A stretch of 64,000 nt of DNA from NCBI GenBank assembly GCA_900618425.1, contig UZAN01039755.1, positions 1 through 64,000 of the forward strand, read 5' to 3'. This stretch comes from Echinostoma caproni (lineage: Eukaryota > Platyhelminthes > Trematoda > Plagiorchiida > Echinostomatidae). A program made the translations under genes and the position numbers. Positions 11,580 to 21,230 of this stretch are shown here, piece by piece; within the stretch, counting starts at the first letter, position 1, and each line of letters starts with the position of its first letter. The notes beneath the pieces were generated by a model. The model was not told the DNA's origin and did no database searches. It saw only the letters and a list, made by a program, of their open reading frames with translations.

Positions 11580-12420
11580 TGATGCTCGAGATTCCAGCAG
11601 CCAAACCGTACAACATTCGCGACTGACTTCTGTTCTGGGCTGTATCTCTCCGTGATCAACGACAATCTTCGTACCTCTTGGCCAATCTATAAGGGTACTG
11701 CCCCAACGGAAGCCAATGCAGAAGCTAGCTTTCTAATACCGTTACGTTAGGTTATGACCCGACAGCAGCAACGCTTCTTCCAGCCTTGCGCAAAGAGAGC
11801 ACAAAATGTGAACTATGGATAGGGATTCGTTAAACGTGACCAAAACATCGGAGGCGGTGTAGAGTGATTACTTCTCTTAGAGAACGGATATCCGCATCTA
11901 ACTGAAGACGACGAATCACGTCATTACAAACTCGATATCCACACCAAGCACGAGCAATGTTTTGAAGACATCGGTGATTGCATACAGAAAATCGATCATC
12001 ATCCTCAGATTGGAGAGACCAGAACTAACTAACGTAATATCAAACATTCGGCTCCATGGGAGAGACTTAACTCCATCTCACAGCAGATCAGATAAAACAT
12101 TCTGTAGAACACCCTCATTGGCAAGAAGGGTTCATAAAATTCTCATGATAAGGTTTAATCCATGGAGTAGATGGCAACGTGAATGTCTGAGAACACAGTA
12201 ATCATCGGTCTGTGACGAGCATGACAGTTCATCAACGACCAGGGTAAAACCCAGCCAGCTCATCAACTGCATTGTACAATCGCCGGCGAATGCCGGGTGC
12301 TGACATCTTTAACCCAATTCAGCTCAGTTCTATGCCCCTGTGGGCGATGTAATAACTGCTTCAGTTCTTTATATTTATGGGGACGAAAATCGACTGTCTC
12401 CATGAGCAGGTCATCCGCTT
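11580..12420 (-). mobile_element. RTE-type LINE fragment, internally deleted
   Basis: On the minus strand, scattered pieces of an RTE-type polymerase appear in order: DELAGFYPGR near 12265 (RT motif GFRPGRG), RPMITVFSDI near 12215, EGVLQNVLSDLL near 12105 (the segment before the catalytic YxDD), then WSLQSEDDDRFSV near 12010, NHRCLQNIARAWC near 11980 and VITLHRLRCFGHV near 11860. The catalytic box itself falls in a deletion. The closest relative in the window is the element at 41450-43740, with shared wording such as TCTCCAATC.GAGGATG. Stops and frameshifts show it is dead. Confidence 0.75.
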
Positions 12421-14651
12421 AGAGTTCCAAACGTTAGAGAAAAGAGCCACCAGTTCTGCAACAAGCTCAATGTAACTACATTTAAAAACAACTCAGCGGT
12501 ATTTTTACTTTTTCACTCACCTGTGTAATGGCCATGGCTTTTTTCGTTCCGGATATAGAATCATTTTGATCGACCGGTACTTGAAGGGTAGAAATTCTGT
12601 AGGCGCTTCTTCGGGGATGACATAGTGATAGACTGTATTCTGCAAACAGGACATCAACTGGATGTGAATCTGTTTAAAGATGAGGTGTACGGCGATGGAG
12701 CATGGTCCACGTGTATTAGGGTAGAGGGTACACACATACAGATAGGTACTCCTACGTGCATGTAAAAGGTCGAGATATGGCATGGAATTTGGGGACATTT
12801 GTGACCTGGTTAGGTGGCAAACCCTCTTGCTACTCCCATCCCCGGTGCTTCATCCAGAGATCGAGAAATCATTGCTGAATTCTTATCGTCTAGTCTTCGT
12901 TGTTAGGCTTGAAAAATGAGTGGACTTGGCAACTTTAATATGTTAAATCAGAATGTTTGAAATACCACTCAAACAACTTGAAATGATAGTAGGACATGTC
13001 GATTTGATACTGGGACTACCTGAATTGCAAAAGACAGAACATTGTTACTTGCCCCTGGTGCGGTAATTTTTTCATCTGTTCTGTTTTAATGTTAATAATG
13101 AAATAACTATTTACCCCCCACCAAATAGACTCGCTTGCAGCTTTATCCCATCACCGTGGACTTAACTGACAAATTCTGAAGCATTACGCAATTCGAGTGC
13201 TTGATTTTCGTGAACAGTGCTTGAACGAATTTATGATGAACCCATAAATAAAGAAATTTATTTAAATTTCTATAATGACTTCCTAACGGACTCTTCTATC
13301 TCACTGTTATTGAGAGACTTTCATGTAACTGTTCCAGGTTATCTTTCCGGGTTAGGTGGATAAGTTTGAAGTCAACCGTTTTACTTGAAATTCGAACATC
13401 CCACGTTACTTCAGAAAACTTATGACACCACTATGCTCATTATTAAAACCAGGCTGTCAAAGAATCAATATAATCACATCACAAGGACCTCGAGACTTCT
13501 CTTTTTCCTTTTCTTCCATTCCACAATATTATTTTGGAATACTGAGTTCTCACGATTTCAATTGGACCTCATCGATTTAAATTAATTGAAGGCAATATAT
13601 AGAAACAACGAATTCTTCTGCATTCTGCATGCTTTCAATAACTGAACCAAGTGGGACGGTGGTTGAGCTGATATTTTCCCCCATGATTTCTCTTGTTCGG
13701 TGATATTTTTTCTGTAGTTTACTACTCCTCAAATGTTCATGGCCTCCATTTTCTCATGTGTTTGAACGCTTATTGACAATAAACAAACTGCGATTTAGTT
13801 TTGCATTTAGGGCTTGTCCTGATCTGTGGTTTTTGATAACTTTGTCGGCAGTGGTTCCGTTTGTCGATTATGAAGTACTTCATAAGCACTCTTTCTAACA
13901 GACTACGATGACATTCTGATTGTTGGGATTTAGGTTTCTTGTAACCTGTAATCGACTTGGTCACACGGTTAAGCATCATGAGCAAAGGCTAAAATACCTG
14001 AATGGAGGATAAGTTTCCACCGGAAACACTGGACTGTATAATTTTGTGCCCCTTATAGAGCTCGAATTGGAAGCTGAAACCCTACACTGAAGGAACATAG
14101 TCGACGGCAAAACCTCACTGGGACATTTGTATGCATTTACATTGCTGTTTTGGTTAGCCCCTTGGATGCCGACAGATACCAGACGGTGAATATCCCCTTT
14201 TACATTTACAGTTCGTCCGAAATGGCCAATTTTGCGAACGCTGCATAGAATAACCCAAAAACAATATTCGCATCTTTCTTTTCCATTCACAGTAGTTTGC
14301 AAATATCTCCGAATTATTGACATCAGTGCTTGCACAGGAACATTCACATCCCATTGAAAAAAAAATCTTCCAGTTGCTGAATATCTGATCATTGTTTAAT
14401 ACTGGTACCTTGATTCGGAAAGACAATGTGCTGTTTTGCCTAATGGTACAAATAAAGACTAGTTTTTATCGGCTTTGACAAGAATGTAGCTGCAGCTGTA
14501 CCGATCGATCAGTTAATACATTCAAAACGAATTGGGATCAGCTGACTCAATTGATAAACCTTACCATACCGAAACGAGTCCAATACGAGTTCAGCCCCTG
14601 AGGGATTTTCATCGTCGCATCTACAGTTGATATCATACAACGTTTGACCCA
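12421..14651. other. unassigned DNA upstream of aquaglyceroporin 1
   Basis: No further gene was recognised. The 13976-14392 minus frame (138 codons) and its overlapping neighbour at 14154-14426 have no family motifs and mutually overlapping frames, so they are treated as chance. Promoter elements of the aquaglyceroporin gene should lie here, but no TATA box or other element can be assigned with confidence. Confidence 0.4.
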
Positions 14652-15348
14652 ATGCGGGATAATTATGTAACAGTATCGCGTAAACTGGATAAAATTCGTC
14701 TGACCTCAAACACCTTAATTCGAGCCTGCATAGCAGAATTTTGTGGAACGGCTATCATGATCATTTTTGGTTGTGGGGTCATTGCACAGGTCACGTTGGG
14801 TGACCATGGGAAAATGAAGCATGGTAATATGAACTCCATCAGCTGGAATTGGGGTTGGGCTGTGACGCTGGGGGTATTTTTTGCCGGCGGTAACGGTTCA
14901 GGTAACATCAATCCGGCCATCTCGTTGGCATTTGCTCTGATCGGTCGTCTGCCATGGAAGCGAGTTCCTTGGTACACATTAAGCCAAACAATTGGTGCGT
15001 TTGTCGGTGCAAGTGTCGTATTACTATTGAATTTAGAAAACATTCGTCAGTTCGCGGATGAGCATAACGATGGTTTGTGGCTGGTGAACACAACCGGGAA
15101 CATATTTGTGACCAATCCATGGGTATCTCATATGAATTGCTTAGTGGATCAAATTGCGGGTACAGCACTCCTGACTGCCGGAGCTTTAGCTATTGTGGAG
15201 AAAAACACTTGGGCCATGCCCGATTATTTGCATCCGCTTATGTTTGGAGTGCTCGTGTGCGCATTAGTACAGGCATATGCCCTAAATGCGGGCTGCGCAT
15301 TGAATCCCGCACGCGACTTCGGTCCACGGCTGATGCTTGCGTGTTTTG
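14652..15348 (+). CDS. aquaglyceroporin 1, large exon (3' end of gene not found)
   Basis: It encodes 232 residues plus one base of a MIP-family channel for water, glycerol and small neutral solutes in the plasma membrane. AEFCGTAIMIIFGCG (28-42) is transmembrane helix 1; the first pore box GNINPAIS is at residues 85-91 and the second LNPARDFGPR at 217-226. Aspartate after NPAR is the mark of aquaglyceroporins rather than water-only channels. Helices 1 to 5 are present; helix 6 is not. The exon ends TTTG|GTAAGT, phase 1, exactly where the neighbouring gene at 30972 ends its large exon. Without splicing the frame runs through the intron to a stop at 15470, giving 272 residues with an unrelated tail. 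ATG 14652 is chosen because it gives a short N-terminus like the family; an upstream exon is possible. No good terminal exon was found before the next gene, so it may be split by the gap, spliced far away or a pseudogene. Confidence 0.9.
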
Positions 15349-15479
15349 GTAAGTCCACCGAATTCATTTTGTTTTTTATCTTCGTTTTTTCTTCAGTGAG
15401 ATTGGCGAAAATAGTGACAGGTGATTGGAACGGGATAAGTTTGCGTAGCATATATAAAACCTGGGAATAAACTTCTGAG

Positions 15480-15790
15480 ATGACCGATTGCCCTAACCTT
15501 TTACCTTCAAAACCGAAACATTTGTAAGCTGCTCTCTGGAGGTTGTGCTTTACTACAAATCTATTGGAAATAACTTGGTATGATTGTAGCTCCGAAGGTG
15601 GATGTCGGCGATGATGTGTTCTCCGAGCTGAAAGTGTTGTTTGCAGATATTTCGTAGCCAGGCTAGGCAACACTGTCAGTGCAACTTCGTAAAAGCTGCC
15701 TAGACTGGCTACGAAGTCTCTGCTAAAAACACTTCTGACTAGGAGAACACGCAAACACAAACATAAAAAGTAAAGTCTAATGGTTTTGTA
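15480..15790. repeat. putative repeat with 19-bp hairpin, 3' end shared with the Penelope-like element
   Basis: TTCGTAGCCAGGCTAGGCA at 15651-15669 and TGCCTAGACTGGCTACGAA at 15697-15715 form a hairpin with 18 of 19 pairs and a 27-base loop. Downstream, ACACAAACATAAAAAGTAAAG (15750-15770) resembles ACACAAACATAAAAGGCAAG near 10809 at the end of the Penelope-like element. It begins shortly after the aquaglyceroporin 1 exon, inside its presumed intron. It may be a 3' terminal fragment of an element of that class; the family is not certain. Confidence 0.4.
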
Positions 15791-17099
15791 ACCTTGTGAT
15801 TCAACTTCGTTAATTACAAGCTTTTTTAATATTCGCCACTGACTGAAACCGCGAAGAAAATCCTAGAATATTACCGATTAAGTGGTTTAAATTGAAGAAA
15901 TATAATTACAAACTTTTGGTATACTACTTAGAGGTACTTTTATTTCTGAGGGTAGTAAACTTGAAAAGGTGTTTTATTTTATTGTATCGTGAAATGCAGT
16001 ATAGAAGTTTTAATATGGAAATTTTGCCAGGCTCGAGAGATGTTCAAATATGCATGTTGTTGCTGGTTTGGGACCGGAGAACGGAACAACTCTGACCCCA
16101 TGCATTATGTTTGAGTCAAGAAATGATAATAACATAAGTACCAGTGCTGCTAGTTTTTCGTCGAGTTCCTCTTTGTATCCAATCAACCAGTTTGTGAGAT
16201 AAAATCTTTTTACTCTGCCCGAACCGTGTATAACATGTCATCCGGTTGATTCTTGGTCTTCCTCTATCTCTTCCCTTTGGAGCTTAAGCTGGAAATGGAA
16301 CCTTGTGTGGTAGATTATCAATTAGATCAGACATTTCATTGAGACACGCAAAATACACGATGAATGACCTCAGCTTTGCCTAATCGTTCATTCTCTCTTT
16401 AGACAGAAATATACAGCTTACTGATATCCTCTTTTTGCAAACTATATCACAACTACGGGGTGCGAATGTCTGCAGTCTGACAAAGAATAAGCAACTCCTC
16501 AGCATTAATGAAACGTGACGTGAACGGCAGAGGTGTCTTGCGCAAATCGAACTACTGAGATTCTTGGGGTTACATCCTCTTATAATTGGTTGTCATTTGT
16601 CACACGACTGCCTTGAAAAAACAAGCGGTGCACTGTTCAATTCGCGCCAATATCGTAATATATTGAAAGAGTGGCGATTATTAAACCAGGTTGAGGTCGA
16701 TCAATACTGTCTTGATGAACTAATCAAAATGAACTTCACTGATATAATTTACACTTTGTTTCGTGCTGTTCTTTGCTATTTGAAAATTCGCCAAAAATGA
16801 AATGAGTCAGTGGTCTTTGTGTTGATCCTCCGGCTCAATATTGATGATACGTTTATCCTTGGGCGTTTATCAAAATATGTTTAGTTAAGTCAAGTTTATG
16901 CTTTATGCACTCCGAGCGGTGAATATTGAACAGTTATATGGTCAAAAGAGAACCAGTAAGTACGCAAATCTCAGCCGGAATTTCGGAAAGCTAGTATAGG
17001 AAAACAATTTACGATATGACTGAGTTTAGTTCAGAAGCGATGAGTTCCGGGTTACCAAGAAATCGGGAAGATAACGCTACGCAGATGATCGGTAGATGG
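15791..17099. other. unassigned intronic or intergenic DNA
   Basis: It was searched for a sixth-helix exon matching WGSSAFTSGNYYFW-like sequence after an acceptor; none was seen. The frames at 15892-16095 and 16564-16800 show no family motifs. Confidence 0.4.
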
Positions 17100-17785
17100 A
17101 TGTGCGAGAAAGTATACATTTATGGTGGGGTCAGTTATGGAGATACGTTTCATAAGATCCGCGTGTAATGGATACGAAAGGTTGTTCATACGGTGGACAC
17201 ATCACGGACGAAGTGTCAACTCGCATACAGAAGGCTCGAAGGGTCTTTACCAACTTGAGACATTTGTGGTTCCGCCGCCACATCCGGCTGTCGTGAAGGG
17301 TCGAGTGTATGCTGCAGCAGTTTGGCCAGTTATGTATACGGTGCAGCGACTGGGCCATTAATAAATATAAAACAATATATATGCTCAATTATATGTATAC
17401 ATATTAATATAGATATAATATAAATATAGACTGTCGGCATTTGGACATCGATCTCTACGTAGTGTTGCACGAATCTAGTGGGGTACCCTGAAATGCATTG
17501 CTGAGGTTAGGGGCAGAGTTTTAGGTAAACGCGCCGGCCAAAAGGAACAAGTTGTCGACCTCCATAGATTACGTTGCTTGGGGCATGTGTTACCCCAGTC
17601 ACCAAATACGTTGCCACGGCACGGGATTTTTGCCGAGACAAGTAGTAGGTTGAAACGAGCCAAGGGTGGTTGAAATAAGACCTGGCAAGAGGGTATGGAA
17701 ACCCTAAACAGGAAACTCGGTCACATAGGTCTAGTAACCACCCTGTTTGGGGACCTAGGGATGATTGTAACCGATGATTAAAGAC
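17100..17785 (+). mobile_element. RTE-type LINE 3' fragment, split by an AT-rich insert
   Basis: The plus frames give the C-terminal part of an RTE-type reverse transcriptase: TRIQKARRVFTNLRHLW near 17217, KGRVYAAAV near 17298, then after an AT-rich insert of about 65 bases (17362-17428), RLSAFGHRSLRSVARI at 17431, VRGRVLGKRAG near 17509, VVDLHRLRCLGHVL near 17553, and GGNKTW-like sequence near 17665. The order is that of the thumb and C-terminal domain of fluke RTE elements. The insert reads through no motif and looks like an expanded AT tract. It is dead by stops. Confidence 0.8.
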
Positions 17786-18649
17786 ACTGTATGATTTGTC
17801 TGGATGTTGTAAAAAGTGGCGTTCGTGCATCTTCTCGATTTCCTTGCAGCCTTCTTTCACTGAAAATCTCTAGTTTCTCTTTGATTCTACTTCCAATTTC
17901 CCTATCTTTCACTGCTTCCTGCAAATAGGAAGCCAAAATACAGAAATCAAAACCAGCGCACGAAAGTGTACGGCTAATGGTTGAACAAAATAAAACTGAA
18001 CTAAAATTATTGTGGATAGCAAAAGACATCTCTTTGTATGTGGTAAAATGGGGAAATGGGAATCCCGCTACTTCTAGATCGAGGTGTTAAGAATCTGGAG
18101 ATCAACCTAAAGTATTTTGTGAGCATCTTTGGAAGCCCAGAGGACCCATACAGCCCAAAAGGAAAATTTACAAGCAAAAAGCTGTCATGTGTGGAACAAA
18201 ATTATAATTTTCGTACTTTTCCTAATACAGAAATTAATTGTTTAGACTAGCATAAGTACGGGTTGGAAAATGGTGTCATCTCGTATGTTTATCGGGGGAC
18301 ATGATTCTAAGAGATTTGCATAACGATGCCCTCTGAGAAGTAGGAAAGCATGTTTACGAATTGAGAAGTACTGAGAGTGAAGATTTGTTCAGGGGACCAC
18401 TCAGTATGGTCAGAAATATCAAGTTAAAGAAACAGAGGGACAGTTCCATCAGTATAAGCGATTCCGACCACAGCAATGTTTGCCTGCTCAATAAGGCATG
18501 GATCAGATATAAGTGGAAGGGGAAAACAGGGTCGGAATGGTATCCTGTAGTATGTGTAGCGTACAGATAACGGGGGAGGAGGCCCATCCAAGTTAACGTA
18601 AGCACTGTATTCAATTTTTGAAATGGTCTGTGAGTATCGCGAAGAACTT
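17786..18649. other. unassigned DNA
   Basis: No recognisable element or gene; the open frames on both strands (for example 18361-18570 plus and 18354-18614 minus) overlap each other and have no motifs. Confidence 0.4.
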
Positions 18650-19045
18650 ATATGATATCTCAATAGAAGACAAAATCTTCAACTACTTAAATCTACGAAC
18701 ACGATTGAAGGCGTTGTTGTAATCCAAGAAAACTTTCTGATAACTTTCATATTTCTATTAAGAATATTGATTAGAACATTGATAGAATATAGTGAGCCAA
18801 AGAGGCTAGGATAACTGGTGTGGAAGAGAGCAGTTGTACGCAAATTGATTAGGGCCCTGCGAATCGGGCTTTGTTCACACTCCTTGAAGGACTAACTTCT
18901 CGAAGATCTTCAACACAACATATGTACACGCAATGGGACAGAAGATTGAAGAACTAGGTTGATGGAGGCAGATTTCCAACAATCAGGTACAGTTCCCTTT
19001 TCCAAACACTGATTAGGCAGAGTTGTGATCACCGGCGAATTTATG
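18650..19045 (-). mobile_element. CR1/jockey-like LINE reverse transcriptase fragment
   Basis: On the minus strand CLEKGTVPDCWKSASINLV (about 18960-19016) matches the region before the finger domain of CR1/jockey reverse transcriptases, where G.VP..WK.A.I.P is usual. Further along, LDYNNAFNRV near 18695 corresponds to motif A, usually LDFSKAFDRV; one of the catalytic-site residues is changed. The segment between them is frameshifted. This is a different LINE clade from the RTE copies in the window. Confidence 0.65.
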
Positions 19046-19431
19046 TGACAGTATTTGGTATATATGCATATATGTAATATATTGATCACCGGTACGCGTA
19101 ACATTATGAGTAGCAGAGAGCGAAGGGGTTCGAATACAAAACAGCATGCTTAGAATAATGCGGTCTGGAGAAAGATCTACCCTACGATTTGAATGGATCC
19201 AATGACTAATATTGTTTCTTAAACTTTGAGAAATCGACTTGAACCTGTTAATATTTGTCACAACTGTTTCGAATGCATAATTCTATGATAAAATACATGC
19301 TTGGGTTGCTTTATTTTGCGTTTTAAAACACTAACCAAAAAGTCACGCGAATGAGTCTATCCCCAAACAGACGAGTTGTTTGATGAAAGAAATAAACTGA
19401 CTCTTGATTGTCTAAACACTCCCACAGAGCA
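19046..19431. other. unassigned DNA left of the inverted repeat
   Basis: No element was recognised. TGACTCTTGATTGTC at 19399-19413 recurs nearly exactly at 21230-21244, just outside the right arm of the inverted repeat, in the same orientation. Confidence 0.4.
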
Positions 19432-19752
19432 CATTTTCAAATAGAACAAGGAGTGGCGAACAAGCTCGTTTTCAGTGATTCGTAGTCATGCCAAATACAT
19501 CACAATAAATATTATGCTGTTTATATATAAATCAGTTTTCAATCATAAAAACGCAAACAAATGCTTCGGGAAAGGGAAAATAACCTCATGGGTTATCCGG
19601 GGCTAAGTTCATCTTGGGACCGGATATGGAATTCTCAATGATCACATAATTGTTAGGTATCCGGTCGTTGGGACCACTCGGAATATGGGGTGTATAGGGG
19701 GGGGTGGGTCAGGGGAGCTTAAACGCCTGCACAAATTGATTTTGGGGACACA
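19432..19752 (+). repeat. left arm of a 320-bp inverted repeat
   Basis: Starts CATTTTCAAATAGAACAAGG and is the reverse complement, with only scattered single-base differences and one small G-run length change, of 20914-21230. It encloses the Penelope-like fragment and the N gap. It has no reading frame of known family. It could be the terminal repeat of the enclosed element or one side of an assembly fold-back. Confidence 0.9.
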
Positions 19753-20125
19753 AAGGGGGTGTAGGGTGGTGCAGCCGAATTCCTACCGCTTCCGCTGTGG
19801 CTAGCATATGACAGCGAACCTGCCTTGATAATCGACCACGAACCCGATACAAGGGACCGAATGCCTCGGTCACCTTCACAGTGTGGTTTGTTTCAACTAG
19901 GTGTGAAACTACTGCACTAGTGAGTGACTTTAGTGAATGCTGCTCACCAGAACATAATATTTAATTTAGAAATGGAAAACGACAAATTAGCATTTCTAGA
20001 CGTCTGTTTGAGATCCGGTTCTTACGTACTGTCTTCACACACAATGGCCATCCAGAACGATTGGTTAGTAAGATGATTCAGTGCGGTGGAGATATTGTGA
20101 AGAAGACTGGGGTCAGAAAGAAGTC
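19753..20125 (+). mobile_element. Penelope-like reverse transcriptase fragment
   Basis: The frame at 19933-20010 reads VNAAHQNIIFNLE, then ENDKLAFLDVCL. This is the hallmark stretch after the catalytic box in Penelope-like elements, where a variable-length I.FT.E.E segment is followed by LPFLDVLV. It corresponds to DRLSFSNLVLIR in the copy near 10096 and preserves FLD better. Downstream, SSHT and AIQND resemble a decayed VYRKPTHTD region. The sequence is cut by the N gap at 20126, so the 3' portion and any endonuclease domain are unseen. Confidence 0.65.
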
Positions 20126-20913
20126 NNNNNNNNNNNNNNNNNNNNNNNNNNNNNNNNNNNNNNNNNNNNNNNNNNNNNNNNNNNNNNNNNNNNNNNNNNN
20201 NNNNNNNNNNNNNNNNNNNNNNNNNNNNNNNNNNNNNNNNNNNNNNNNNNNNNNNNNNNNNNNNNNNNNNNNNNNNNNNNNNNNNNNNNNNNNNNNNNNN
20301 NNNNNNNNNNNNNNNNNNNNNNNNNNNNNNNNNNNNNNNNNNNNNNNNNNNNNNNNNNNNNNNNNNNNNNNNNNNNNNNNNNNNNNNNNNNNNNNNNNNN
20401 NNNNNNNNNNNNNNNNNNNNNNNNNNNNNNNNNNNNNNNNNNNNNNNNNNNNNNNNNNNNNNNNNNNNNNNNNNNNNNNNNNNNNNNNNNNNNNNNNNNN
20501 NNNNNNNNNNNNNNNNNNNNNNNNNNNNNNNNNNNNNNNNNNNNNNNNNNNNNNNNNNNNNNNNNNNNNNNNNNNNNNNNNNNNNNNNNNNNNNNNNNNN
20601 NNNNNNNNNNNNNNNNNNNNNNNNNNNNNNNNNNNNNNNNNNNNNNNNNNNNNNNNNNNNNNNNNNNNNNNNNNNNNNNNNNNNNNNNNNNNNNNNNNNN
20701 NNNNNNNNNNNNNNNNNNNNNNNNNNNNNNNNNNNNNNNNNNNNNNNNNNNNNNNNNNNNNNNNNNNNNNNNNNNNNNNNNNNNNNNNNNNNNNNNNNNN
20801 NNNNNNNNNNNNNNNNNNNNNNNNNNNNNNNNNNNNNNNNNNNNNNNNNNNNNNNNNNNNNNNNNNNNNNNNNNNNNNNNNNNNNNNNNNNNNNNNNNNN
20901 NNNNNNNNNNNNN
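20126..20913. other. assembly gap (788 Ns)
   Basis: A run of undetermined bases inside the inverted repeat. The reported size may be an estimate. It could hide the rest of the Penelope-like element and, less likely, the missing last exon of aquaglyceroporin 1. Confidence 1.
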
Positions 20914-21230
20914 TGTGCCCAAAAACAATTTGTGCAGACGCTTAAGCTCCCCTGACCCACCCCCTATACACCCCATATTCCGAGTGGCCCCAACGATCGG
21001 ATGACCTAACAATTATGCGATCATTGAGAATTCCATATCCGGTCCCAAGATGAACTTAGCCCCGGATAACCCATGAGGTTATTTTCCCTTTCCCGAAGCA
21101 TTTGTTTGCGTTTTTATGATTGAAAACTGATTTATATATAAACAGCATAATATTTATTGTGATGTATTTGGCATGACTACGAATCACTGAAAACGAGCTT
21201 GTTCGCCACTCCTTGTTCTATTTGAAAATG
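20914..21230 (-). repeat. right arm of the 320-bp inverted repeat
   Basis: Reverse complement of 19432-19752, ending CTATTTGAAAATG. Differences from the left arm include GGCCCC versus GGGACC near 20985, the length of a G run and a few substitutions near the gap edge. Confidence 0.9.

Noticed and set aside
14663..15760. Minus-strand frames of 86 to 178 codons over the aquaglyceroporin 1 exon
   Set aside because: They are antisense shadows of the channel-coding exon and of the hairpin repeat beside it.
20022..21012. Four long open frames of about 300 codons
   Set aside because: They are made almost entirely of undetermined residues across the N gap and are artefacts.
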